This document shows positions 10,930 through 22,800 of a stretch of 64,000 nt of DNA, piece after piece. The number at the start of each line of letters is the position of its first letter. Positions within the stretch are counted from its first letter, which is position 1. The notes under the pieces are model-generated. The model made no database searches and was not told the DNA's origin. It worked only from the letters and a program-made list of their open reading frames with translations. Source of the DNA: Triticum aestivum (taxonomy: Eukaryota > Streptophyta > Magnoliopsida > Poales > Poaceae). Where the stretch lies: contig NC_057808.1 in assembly GCF_018294505.1 (NCBI RefSeq), positions 225,367,684 through 225,431,683 of the forward strand, in the 5' to 3' direction. Made by a program: the position numbers and the translations under genes.

Positions 10930-12405
10930 TGTAAGTGCATCTAGTGCCCCTTAGTGATTTTGGTGTATTGAAGACTTATAGGTTAAGAGACTAATGTGTT
11001 TATGACACAGGTCTATAAGTCTATGAGGAGTTTGATATTTACAGAGAAAGTCGACCCCTAAAAATAAAGTTCTTCGACTGAAGACTTTGGATTTCTGAAG
11101 ACTTTGAAAGTGAAGAAATTGGTGTGACCTTGAAGACTTGGTATTCATTCGAGGAACATGAAGCGTGAAGACTTTTGTTTTCGTAGTTTCATTTTCTCTT
11201 TCTTGAGTCATAGGAAACACCGTACTGTTAAAGGGGGTCAAGGAAATACTAAGGAAAAAATTCCAAGTGATGCTCAACTCAAAATCCTACACCTACCAAT
11301 CCCTTCGAGTGAAGCCATTGGAAATCTCATACAGTTCAGTCAATTTCTTCAGTGACAGAGACGAAGTTCTTCTGGTCGCTGAGGAATGTTCTGACTGAGG
11401 AGTTAGGAATTCGCCAGTGCGGATTGCCTACACAGTGAGGAACATGATAGCCCTGAGGAATTTGATACTCAAATTTCCGACCGTTGTTGTGCTATGCGCC
11501 AGCTGTCCCAAAATATCTACCCACCTAACGGTCATATTATTGAAGGGCATTTATGTCTTATCATGTCGGGCTGCTCCCTAGGCTATAAATAGCCGCCCCC
11601 TACAACCACTAGCTGGTTGGCTGCTCCGAGAGAAACTGACACTTGTCATTTGAGAGCATCCCATCCTCCGAGGAGTTTGAGCGAAAATCATCGAGTGAGG
11701 AAAACCCAAACCCAAACACCTACAAACCCAAAATGATTGAGCATCACTGAAGAGATTGATCCTGCGTGGATCCGACGCTTGTTACCTTTGAAGACTGTGC
11801 TTCTTCTAGACGGTTAGGCATCATGGTCTAGAGCATCCAAGAGAAATTGTGGATCGCCGAGTGACCGAGTTTGTGAAGGTTCGGAAGTCACCTGAAGACT
11901 TACCATGAGTGATTGGGCGAGGTCTGTGTGACCTTAGCTCAAGGAGAATACGGTGAGGACTGTGTGTCCTCAGGTTTAAATACCTAGCCCCTCCAACCAG
12001 ATGTACAACTGAGACAACAGTTGGAACTGGTCTACCAAATCATAGTCTTCACCAAGCCTACTGGTTCTATTTCCTCAACTCTTCCATTTCCTCATTACTG
12101 TGTTGTGTGCTTGTCATATCTGTGTTTGAAGACTTTGACTGAAGACTTTCTCAATTTCCTCAGTTCAATTTATTCAATCTGTTTGTCTTCATCCTGTGTT
12201 ATCTTGTGATTATGCTTTCTGTACTCTGTGCTTGTCTTCATTTCATCATGATGACCATGCTTGTATTCTGTTATGCTTACTTTTGAGTACTTATTCCGCT
12301 GCAAGTAGTTCTTCGCTAAGGGATTTCCTCACCCGCAAATTCCTCAGTGAAGAATTCATAAAAATCGCCTATTCACCCCCCTCTAGTCGATATAACGCAC
12401 TTTCA
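10930..12405 (+). repeat. 3' LTR of element A (1476 bp)
   Basis: Starts TGTAAGTGCATC after the polypurine tract and ends ACTTTCA at 12405; its last 135 bases match 1-138. A TATA box (CTATAAATAG) lies at 11583-11592, followed by a C-rich leader, so U3 is roughly 10930-11610. The repeats TTCCTCA and GAAGACTT recur throughout. Confidence 0.9.
11583..11592 (+). promoter_or_regulatory. TATA box of the element A LTR
   Basis: CTATAAATAG preceded by GGG-rich and followed by C-rich sequence, in the position expected for the LTR core promoter. The internal promoter-like module at 6074 has nearly the same core. Confidence 0.6.
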
Positions 12406-13519
12406 GCCCCCTCCTAGGCCGCCTCCTCCTCTCTCCCACTAAGGCCCAATAAGGCCCATACACTCCCCGGGGGGTTCCGGTAACCTCCCGGTACTCCGGC
12501 AAATGCCCGAACTCATCCGGAACCATTCCGATGTCCAAACATAGGCTTCCAATATATCGATATTTACGTATCGACCATTTCAAGACTCCTCGTCATGTCC
12601 GTGATCATATCCGGGACTCCGAACTACCTTCGGTACATCAATACACATAAACTCATAATATCGATCGTCACCGAACGTTAAGCGTGCGGACCCTACGGGT
12701 TCGAGAACTATGTATACATGACCGAGACACGCCTCCGGTCAATAACCAATAGCGGAACCTGGATGCTCATATTGGTTCGTACATATTCTACGAAGATCTT
12801 TATCGGTCAAACCGCATAACAACATACGTTGTTCCCTTTGTCATCGGTATGTTACTTGTCCGAGATTCGATCGTCGGTATCTCAATACCTAGTTCAATCT
12901 CGTTACCGGCATGTCTCTTTACTCATTCTGTAATGCATCATCCCGCAACTAACTCATTAGTCACATTGCTTGCAAGGCTTATAGTGATGTGCATTACCGA
13001 GAGGGCCCATAGATACCTCTCCGACAATCGGAGTGAGAAATCCTAATCTCGATCTATGCCAACTCAACAAGTACCATCGGAGACACCTGTAGAGCACCTT
13101 TATAATCACCCAGTTACGTTGTGACGTTTGGTAGCACACAAAGTGTTCCTCCGGTATTCGGGAGTTGCATAATCTCATAGTCATAGGAACATGTATAAGT
13201 CATGAAGAAAGCAATAGCAATATGCTAAACGCTCAAGTGCTAAGCTAACGGAATGGGTCAAGTCAATCACATCATTCTCTAATGATGTGATCCCGTTAAT
13301 CAAATGACAACTCATGTCTATGGCTAGGAAACTTAACCATCTTTGATTCAACGAGCTAGTCAAGTAGAGGCATACTAGTGACACTCTGTTTGTCTATGTA
13401 TTCACACATGCACTAAGTTTCCGGTTAATACAATTCTAGCATGAATAATAAACATTTATCATGATATAAGGAAATATAAATAATAACTTTATTATTGCCT
13501 CTAGGGCACATTTCCTTCA
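12406..13519 (-). repeat. Angela-type LTR fragment, interrupted by element A
   Basis: In reverse orientation this begins TGAAGGAAATGTGCCC at 13519, like the LTRs at 38742 and 45727, and matches about 1.1 kb of them. The remaining roughly 600 bases should lie left of element A, outside the window. Sequence right of 13519 lacks the Angela polypurine tract, so this is a 5' LTR or a solo LTR rather than a 3' LTR. Confidence 0.8.
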
Positions 13520-15233
13520 CAAGGCCCTCCGCGTCCCAACGGCTTCACACAGTCGTCAGGCTAAGTAATGAGCCATTGTCGTTCTCGTGCTATCCTGCAA
13601 CAAAACATGATGTATGCCTTGTGTTTAGGTACCGTACTGTTTAATGCTTGCGTGGAATTGACGTCCTTTGCTTAATCTTAAATGCGCGTTTATCCCTCTG
13701 AGCTTATATGCTTGTGTTCGTACGATTGGTCCTTATGTATGTTCTGGTTGCTTGCCGGTATCATATTGCCACAATTGTCGTAAGGGTACGGCTCTTAACA
13801 CTCATCTTGGCGCGGATGCGTCCCGACAAGTTTTTCCTTGGTAGCTCTCGGTGCAGCCGCTCATTCTGTGAGCGAGGCTCTGGGCAGAACGAGGGTGCAG
13901 ACAAAGAACTAGCCAAGGTACCATCACACGAAAGATTTCATAGTACGAACACTAACTAAAGCCAAGGGATAAACGAATGCAAAAATCTAGGATTCATCAA
14001 GAGGAAATGATTGCGTAGACTTAGCTTTTGTCCTTGTTCCTTTCCATCCCTTCTGGTTGCACGCGCTTGGTGTGCTCGCGATATCCGGAAAGACGGAGGC
14101 CAGGCGAATAACTCTCTAGTTCCCGGCAGGGACCAATACACGTTATGCGTGTCTTGCGGGCAGTGGGATATGGTGCCGAGCTTTCCCGGTCCCTCTCCCC
14201 TCACTTCTTTCGAGCAACCCGACAACGGTTGTCGCATGGATCACGCCAGTGCGGACGGCCTTGCCGGAGCATACTTGCCGGGTATCGATCAATGGATTCG
14301 TACCGGCGTTTTACTCAGGATTTCCCCAAGCATAAATATTTTTAGTATTTGTTGAGTTGTCAGTTTGGTTTAGATGCGGAATATGTCATACATTCCAATT
14401 TGTTGCATCAACCAAGAGAGAATGCTGAACGCTGACATCTCACGGACACATGCAACAGTATTCGAACCAATCAATCATTGATTATTGTGTATGATCATTG
14501 CTCGAGTATGCGTGACAATGGAGGACATGGGCAATCATTTATTCTTTTGCTTTTTAAGACTAGCTTGGCATTGAAGGCCAACGAGGGTAGATGAGCTCTA
14601 CACCAAGTCCGACGTCATCTTGGACAAGATCAAATTGGTGATGCATCTGTACCACCTCGATGGTGTCGAGGCCTAGAAGGCGGGGAGCTGATCGTCTGTA
14701 AGATCTTATACCAGATGTCAGAGCACTAGAAAAGAAAGGTGTCAAGAAGGAAGCAACAACACGACATCCAAAATGCACCTCCAACATATCACGAGTCGAG
14801 TATCGAGTTCCCCACTCATGACTGTAGCTAAATGTGATGTCTCTGAGTCTAAAGGCGTTGCTCCAAAGACCGACATAAACTACGCCGACCCACTGGACCG
14901 CAAGGCGGTACCCCAAGAGTACACCACTCACTTCACGCCATACAAAACTAAGAATTTCACACAGATTAGGTTACATCAAAACCATCTTACATACTTAGAC
15001 GTTCTTTATGCATATGTTTGGTTTGAGAACCAAAGTTGCATGAACCAAGCGTCATGTTTGGTATGTAGAGCACTATAACAACTATGAGTTACAGTTTCAT
15101 ACAATTACTCTCACTTTTTGGTCGTATTTGATTTTTGCGCAGTGCAATGAGTCATCTACTAAATGTACGAGCTCTACATCCTATTTAGTTTTCTAGATTC
15201 TTCTTAAAATAGCATGATACTTGCCGAACATTA
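13520..15233. other. unassigned intergenic sequence
   Basis: No convincing gene, RNA or known repeat. The reading frames are short and have unrelated composition. Probably old transposon-derived sequence. Confidence 0.4.
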
Positions 15234-15382
15234 TATTTTTTTCAAATACGCACGAGTGTGCGCACTTTATATTAAAGAAGAAGATGGGGAGAGCCCCTCC
15301 ATCGTTAGAGTTACATGTTACATGTTGTCGTGCTACATGCTACAATGACTCAACTCCACTCCACCCAAAGCGCTATGAGCTC

Positions 15383-18300
15383 ACGTCGTATCTTCCCTTG
15401 TAGCCCCCCTTGTCAACGCGCCCAGGAAGGTGCTGACGTCTCCTTTAAGCAAGCCAGCTAGCTTCCATGAAGCACCCTCCTCCTGGATCCTTGCAAGCAC
15501 GCGATCCGCAAAAGGCGTCGCGCCATCGAAGACAATAGCGTTCCGGTGCCGCCAAAGCTCCCAGAAGACCAAGACAATGATTGCACGCACATCCTCCTTG
15601 TGTCGCCCCGTCCCTACCTTGTCCTGGCACCAGTCCGAGAGAGACCGATTCTCGGCTGGGATCCACTCCGTCTTGCCTGCGCCCGGCAGACGGTCGACCA
15701 TACTGCTCCCGCGATCGCACATTCCAACAGGAGATGTTGCATCGTTTCCACTCCAACACCACAGCAGGGGCAAGCAGACTGATGATCAAGACCATGGCGA
15801 GCTAGCCGGTCGTATGTCCAGCACCTGCCCTTGAGTGCCAGCCAGGTGAAGAAGCGGCATCGAAGGGGGGCTCTGGAACTCCATGTGAACTCCGTAGTCG
15901 AAACAACCTCCCTGCCCCTGAATTGTGCCTCATAAGCCGAGCGCGTGGAGTATGAGCCAGTCGTTTCCCAAGCCCAGACGACGGAGTCCTGCTGGTCATC
16001 ACATAGGGCAATCTTCTCCGTTGCGTTCCAAAGAGCCAGGAACTCCTGTAGCCGCTCCTCGTTCATCTCCGGCCCAATATCACGTGCCTATTCCCCAGAG
16101 AGTATGGCCTGTCGCACAAAGCGCTCCCGGCGAGCCTTCGATTTCACCCTTGCTGAGATATTCGGTGCAAGCTCTTGAACTCGCCAGCCACCAAGCCAAC
16201 GATCCTCCCAGAACCGAGCGCTCCTCCCATTGCCTAACCTGACGCACGTCGCCGCTCTGAAAATCTGCATAGCCTCCTCTGGTACGCTCATCTTGAATTC
16301 AGTCCACGGCCGAGACGGATCAGACCTCTGTAGCCAGGGCCAGTGGGCCTGCATCGCTTTGTTGAGCCATCGTAAGTTCGGCACAGCTAAGCCGCCCGCC
16401 CATTTAGGCGCACATACCACACTCCAAGCCACGACGCAGTGGCCTCCCTGAGCTTGCTCCTTGGCACACCATAAGAATCCACGACATATCTTGTTCATTT
16501 GCGCGATCGTTTTCTGCAGGATGTCCAGCGCAAGCATCGCATGCAGCGACATGGCCATGAGGACGGACTGCACAAGCAGGAGCCGCCCGCTCTTCAGCAT
16601 TGTAGCCACCTTCCACTTCGGCAAGGCCCCTGCCAGCTTGCCCACAAGGCCTAGTAGCTGACTAGCAGTTTGCTTTCGTAAGGTGAGCGGCAAGCCGAGG
16701 TACTTGCAGGGAAAGGAACCAGCCGGACATCCAAGAGATTCCACCACTCTCGCCATTGTATCCTCAGGGCAGTGGATCGGGTATGCTGCGCTCATTGCCA
16801 GGTTCACGCGAAGGCCGCTTGCCTCACCGAACAGGTGCAATAGTGAGGCGCAAGCATGTATGTCCTCAGCATTAGGTTTGATGAAAATCATGACATCGTC
16901 AGCAAACATGGATAGCCGGTGACGCATCCCACGCTTGGCTAGCGGGGCCATAACTCCACGAGCGATGGCCAGCTCAAACATCTTTTGTAGCGGTTCCATG
17001 GTCAGTATGAATAGCATCCGGGAGAGGGGATCCCCTTGCCTGAAACCCTTGCAACTGTATATAGGTTTCCCGGCCTTCCCGTTCACCATGATCCGTGTGG
17101 AGGAGTTAGCTAACAGTCCGTAGATCCATCCAGTCCACGTAGGGCCGAAACCCATGGCAGCCATGACTTCAAGGAGGAAAGGCCAGTGAACCGAATCGAA
17201 GGCTTTGGAGATGTCGAGTTTGAGCATAATTGCTGATTCCTTGAGCGCGTGGAGCCTCCTAGCGGTGCACTATACCAGCATGAAATTATCATGAATGGAT
17301 CTCCCTTTGACAAAAGCGCTTTGGTGCAAGCCAACCAGCCTAGGGAGCTCCGGAGCTAAGCGGTTCGCAAGCACTTTGTCCATGATTTTGATCACTCCAT
17401 GCACGAGGCTCACCAGACGGAAGTCCTTAATATCCACTGCTCCCTCAAACTTGGGGAGCAAGGCCACAATTGCCTTGTTGATAGCCGGGAGGCCTCGCAT
17501 GTCTCCACGACCAAATGCCTCCATAGCACGCATGATATCCTCCTTGATAATGTGCCAACATGTGGCGTAGAACCGGCCTGTGAATCCGTCCGGCCCCGGC
17601 GCCTTATCTAGCAGCATGGCCTTGACCACCTTCTCTACTTCCTCCTCGGTAAAGGCCTCCTCAAGGTGTGAGAGCTGCACAGATGGGAGTTGCAGCCGGT
17701 CAAGATCTATGGCATGGCCCCTGCATGGCGCGCTCCCAAATGTGCCGGAGTAGTAAGAGTCCACCTCATCGGCTATCTCTTCGTGGTTTGTGAATAGGGC
17801 ATCCCCGTTCCGCATAGTGGTGATCACATTCCGCCGCTGCCTGTGCTGCGCATGCTGGTGGAAGAAGCATGTGCTGGCATCACCCTCGTGAAGGAACAGA
17901 ATGCGCGACCTTTGGCGCGCGATCGTCCGCTCCAGAGAGCATAGCCCCAGCAGCTTCCCCTTGAGAAGCTTCCGCATCGCAGCCTCCCCAACAGAGAGAG
18001 ATCTGGAGTCCATGGCTTTATCTAGGAGGTAGATGACTTCCATCGCTACCCCAATCTGAAGCTTCACATTACCAATACGCTGGTCACTCCATCTCTTCAA
18101 GCATTTCCTTGTGGCTCGCAACTTTAGATCCAGCACGAAGAAGGGGTTGCCTTCCCGTGGGACCGAAGCCCAGGCGTCCCGCCCCGTGTCCGTAAAGCTC
18201 TCCAGCCTAGTCCAGAAGGACTCAAACCTAAATCTCCGGCCCATACATATCTCGAAATTCAAGTCCAGTAGCAACGGGCAGTGGTCCGAAACCGACGAGC

Positions 18301-18540
18301 CCATGGCAGTAAGTTGACACGCCGGGTGCATATCCTCCCAAGAGTTCGTGCAAAAGACATGATCTATCTTCTCGAGAGTTGCAACTTCCCTCTCGTTTGA
18401 CCAAGTGTACCTTCTCCCGTTAAGATACAACTCTTTTAGCTCTAGGCGGTTGAGCTTTGAGCGGAATCGCCCCAACATTCTTCTGTTAACCAGATCGTAG
18501 CTCTTATCTTCCGGGTTGACGAGCAGATTGAAGTCCCCTG
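15383..18540 (-). pseudogene. LINE ORF2: endonuclease (truncated), reverse transcriptase, zf-RVT (broken)
   Basis: Read 3' to 5' on the plus strand: the second half of an APE-type endonuclease (DFNLLVN; RYTWSNER; DHVFC; SDHCPLLL, 18540-18270), a linker, reverse transcriptase (KAPGPDGF; AFVKGR; LDISKAFDSV; FADDVMIF near 16890), then the zinc-binding C-terminal domain (CPCC ... HLLLEC near 15750). The N-terminal half of the endonuclease, with its first catalytic residues, is missing. In-frame TAG codons lie at 17270-17272 and 16088-16090, and there is a frameshift near 15700. The TAG at 17270 stands where plant LINEs usually have Gln. Confidence 0.85.
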
Positions 18541-19494
18541 TGAGAGCGGCTGGTCGAAAAGCTTGGCATACGCTTCCAAGGTCTCATCAGAGATGCGCTC
18601 CCCTTCATTAGCAATGCATAGCTTGCGTATTAACGCCGCCTGCTGCTTTGTGGCACTAGAGCCACGGCCTACCCCCTTGGCAATCCGCACACTCCTCCGA
18701 GGATTGGATACCGGGGCCCGCCTCTGCCGTGGCCTACGTCCTGTGGTAGCAGCGGCCTTCGAGGGGAGCTCCGCAAGTATGGGCATAAGGGCCCGCCTCA
18801 GCTCAGCACAGAGTTCATCCACGTGACTGGTTTCCTGCGCCAACGTGCATGGGCTGCATGGGGGGGGGGGCAATCGGGCTGGGACAAGTGGCCACCTCCA
18901 CGCCCTCCGAGAGGGACACCGGGAAAGTTTCTCCCACATGCACTGGGCTAGGTGTGCGGGCCCTACTTCAGAGTTGCGTAGGCAACTGGTCTCCATGGCA
19001 GGCACCGAGCCCAGGGAGTCAGCGCCCTGCGAGCGGCAAAAAGGCAGTAGGTCTTGTCCAGGGGACAACCTATGGCTACTGCGAATCTCGCTGCCCTCTT
19101 GACACAGCCGAGGCGAGCCGCCCAAGCGCAGCGGCAGAGACCCGACCAGAAGAGTCTGCGCTTGCACCTCATTGGCCACCAGCTACTCCTGTACATCCTT
19201 GGCCACATCTTGCTTGTCCTGGGCCTCACCGCCAGAGTGCTGCAAAGGTGTCGGCGGGCTGACCGGCTCCACTTGTGCCTCACGGACGGGCACATGATTC
19301 CTCCACCGGGCTAGAGTGACTGACGGTGGGGTCGACGGGATGTTCGCCGCACCATCCGCCCGGTCCAACGGCTCCACCCTGCTTGGAGATCCACACAACG
19401 ACAAGGCCTGCCGCTGCTCCTGTAGGCCCACTGCGCCGGCAGCCCTAGATGCCCTAGCAAGGCTGGTCAACTGCTTCTGTGGGCCGTCCATTAC
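18540..19494 (-). pseudogene. LINE ORF1 (gag-like) remnant
   Basis: Frames on the minus strand starting near 19494 (MDGPQKQ) carry Pro/Ala/Arg-rich sequence and then a basic segment (RRPRQRR ... RRSVRIAKG) followed by a short helical end, as in the C-terminus of plant LINE ORF1. Frame changes near 19180 show it is broken. A poly-C/G run near 18860 may be one cause. The C-terminal helix runs directly into endonuclease sequence at about 18540. Confidence 0.55.
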
Positions 19495-19560
19495 AAATTC
19501 TAATTCAGAGTTGCTTTTTGTTTTACCTTGAAACTCGCTTAATCTTAATATTCTAGGATT

Positions 19561-19606
19561 TTCGGAATATACATCTTTTTTTTGAGGAATTCGGAATATA
19601 CATCTT
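19561..19606. repeat. 17-bp direct repeat around a T-rich insert
   Basis: TTCGGAATATACATCTT occurs at 19561-19577 and 19590-19606, separated by 12 bases starting with T6. This could be the scar of a very short A-tailed retroposition, or replication slippage. It lies just upstream of the RNF10-like gene. Confidence 0.5.
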
Positions 19607-19819
19607 GGTGCAACATTGATCGACAATATGTCCATTACGTACAAAGTACATGTAATATTGACGCAAAGCAAACGGTATATGCCAATGGAATAAAGTCGCC
19701 ACAATGGCTTTGAAGGAAAAAAAGCGTATAAAGGCTCGCACCTCCTTCCCCGTGCCGGAGTTACCGGTGTCCCCCCCTCGCCGCCGACCAAACTCACCCA
19801 CGAGCTCCCGCGCGGGTTC

Positions 19820-22800
19820 ATGTCCATCTCCCCTACAGAATCCACCAGAGGATTCCACCCGCCCGCTCCGCGCGCCTCGAACCCTAGCCCCAGCCCTCGC
19901 CATGGCACCGCCTCTCGCCGCGGCAGTCGCTCTTCCCCTCGGGCCTCTGCCGCCGCGCCTGGCGTCGGCAGGGACGGCGCAAGCCCCGGTGAAGTTTCTC
20001 TCGGTCTTTTCGCACTCTCCTTCCTTTCCATGCGTACATCGATTGGCGGGTGTTGTGGGTAGATCTGTATTGGATTGGTTAACTGGTCGATTAGATGCTA
20101 CCAGGCTGCGGTTAGGTATTACTACTTCCGCAGGACTGGCTCCGTGCTTCGGGTGAAAGCTTTGGTAGTATTATTTAATAGATTAAGAGTTAAGTCTCTA
20201 GCTCTAGGGTTAGAGCTTTTGACTCTCCATTTAGCTCGACGGTAGCCTCTAAGGAATTCAGGTACATATTATTGCTCTGGATGATGCTATTTTCTGTGAA
20301 GCATAGGTACTCTGTTTATACGACTAGCTGTAGGCTATGAGTCTCTGTTATCTAAGGCTATTAGCATGTCCATCTGCTTCACACGTACTCCAATATACAC
20401 ACACCAAATGCTTCTCCACGAGCATAAGACTGCCGTTTGGAAACCTTAATTACTATAATACCGAAAAATAGTTTCATATGGAAACGGTGTAAATTAATAG
20501 TTCATACTTTCAGTCAAAAGTATGTTAGCTGGTTTGCTCCTTGTGCAGTGATGTTGTGTTCTTGATTGTCTTACATTCGATCACATCAACTCTTGATAAT
20601 GTCTCGTACCAGCATGCTGATTGATAAGTATCTGCTTCAGTCTCAAAAGTTGTCTACATGGCATATGCCCCACAGTTGTCTTTCTTTCATGGTATTAGCC
20701 CCGCCCTCGCTATCTCAAAACCTTCCATTTCCAGTTTAATGCTAACAATGGGATATATTTTGCAGATTCAGTGGGTTTTATCGGGCAATCTGTTGATACA
20801 CCCCAAGCGGTAAAGTTATTTAAGAACATCTGAATAATTTTAGTTTAATTTAACTGAAGTTAACTGTTTTCAGCTTATGTACAAACAACTTTGTTTTCTG
20901 CTCTTGGCTTATCCATGCGAATGAATTCAATCCCAGGTAGTCGGATTTAGAATATCTGGTGAAGAGGATGATCCGTACGCCCAAGAGGTTAGTGATGTTT
21001 CTGAATGCCAGTCTTCTGGACAGGGGAGTTTGGGTCTCACAGTGCACAGTGGCGGCTCAGTTCAGGCAGATGTTCAGAGACTTGAGTTGGTGGGGTCCCT
21101 GGAGATTGACCATAGTTCTGATGGACTTCAGGGTAATGGAGCTCTGATGGCTTCTAGAAAGAATCAGGCTGTGAATGCAAATTATCTTCTGAATTTCCAG
21201 TATGATCCTATTTCTCGACCGCAGCCTCGTGGCCCTAGAACATATCCACCGAGAAGGCAAAGGAAGATTAAGCCTTACAACAAGGACTTGTTCCTCCAAG
21301 CAAATTTTAAGTTCGTTGTGTTGGATACTGGAAATTATCAGATTGATTCAATGGATCCTGATAAGATGCTCCAGTGGGAAGATATCATCTGTGTAAGATA
21401 TTGTAGCCCTTCTGAGGTGCGATGTCCAATTTGCTTGGAAAGCCCACTGTGCCCGCAGATTACATCATGCGGTCATATATATTGCTTTCCATGCATTTTG
21501 CATTATTTACTAATGGGTAAAGAGGATTACAGAGGTGAGTGCTGGAAGAAGTGCCCACTGTGTTTCATGATGATATCTGCAAAAGAGTTGACCACCATCT
21601 TTGTCACTCAACTTCAGCATTTCCATATTGGCGACAACGTGACCTTCACACTTCTGGGGCGGTCAAAAAATTCACTCACTCCTTTTCTTAGGAATTCGCC
21701 TAGTGAATATTCTTCTTTAGATGAAGATCCTTGCAATGTTTTCTCCAAGTTCATTTTGACATCTGATGTTGAGCTCTCCGTTAGAGGGGCAAAATCAGAT
21801 CTCAGTAATTGGTTGCAGATGGCTGACTTAGGCCTTGTTGATGACTTGGAGAAACTTCCATATGTTTCCGCTGCTTTGGAGCAACTGGAAGAAAGGATGA
21901 AATACTGGTCTGAGTTCAGATATTACAGTAGCAGCCCCCCTCTAAAAAATAGCTCCTCTCCTATCTCTAGTAACAAATTGAAGAACTCTGATAATCCGAA
22001 AACTTCACATACGAACAGTGGGCATAAACTCTCCCCTCTTTCAGATGGAGATATTATTACCGGTGTTTCAGGGCTTTCTGTTTCACCCCTATATATTAAC
22101 TCCAAAAAGGGAGTGCCACAAAAAATGGAAGAGCGACGTGCTGTTGCAGTTGATTCAAATGAACAAGACTCATACACATTTTACCAGGTTTTTGTCATGC
22201 CTGAGACTGTGATGATGATTCTCCAAGTGCTCAAGGTTTGGTGTTTACAAAACTTTGAATTTTAAAATCTTGTTGCAGGTGATTGATGGTCAGCACCTAA
22301 TTCTTCATCCATTGAACATGAAATGCCTTCTTAACCATTTTGGAAATTCTGATATGCTTCCACCAAGGTAATATAGGATTTTTTTTTATTCCCTAACGTC
22401 TGGAAACCCAGACAATCTGTTGTCATTATTTTATTGCTATTGTACAACTATTGTAATGTTAAATTGCATCCTAATGATGAACTTTGGGATATTAGATTCT
22501 GTACCAGAAAGAGTTCATTTTGCTTGATCTGATAACCAGTCTTACTAGAACTTTGAGGTATTAGATTTTGCACTAAATATAATTCATTTTGCTTGATCTG
22601 GTAACCAGTCTACAAACCAAGTTTTGGCTCCCTTCTCATTGGCAACATTCATGATATCGGTAACTGGTACCATACCAGTCAGGTGCTGAGTAGGGTTAAA
22701 TAGGCGAATTGGTTAGTTAATCAGAACATTGCTCATTGGTAGTATGGGAGCTTGCTGGCTCATGAAAGGAGGATGGATGTAGCGGCAGGAAGTAGGTTCT

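Larger units (their letters stand above)
1..12405 (+). mobile_element. Sirevirus-like Ty1/Copia retrotransposon A, left end outside the window
   Basis: The end of a 5' LTR (1-138) matches the end of a second LTR at 12271-12405, so this is one element in plus orientation. Order: LTR end, tRNA-Met-type primer site (141-152), gag, protease-integrase-RT-RNase H, a promoter-like spacer, a long extra ORF, several polypurine-like tracts, 3' LTR (10930-12405). The long coiled-coil gag, pol in a different frame from gag, an extra ORF after pol and repeated GGGGGAG tracts are features known for the Sirevirus (SIRE/Maximus) lineage. gag and pol carry several in-frame stops, so this copy is not autonomous. 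It inserted into an Angela-type LTR lying in the opposite orientation. Confidence 0.85.
15236..19494 (-). mobile_element. LINE retrotransposon, decayed
   Basis: A non-LTR element on the minus strand: ORF1 remnant (19494 to about 18540), ORF2 remnant (about 18540-15383), 3'UTR and a short A-tail seen as T7 at 15236-15242. The sequence before the tail, with GTGCGCAC and a TATTAAAGAAG stretch, is typical of plant LINE 3' ends. No matching target-site duplication found by eye. Confidence 0.8.

Noticed and set aside
18442..19179. Independent host gene next to the RNF10-like gene
   Set aside because: Its basic C-terminal segment is typical of LINE ORF1 and it runs into LINE endonuclease.
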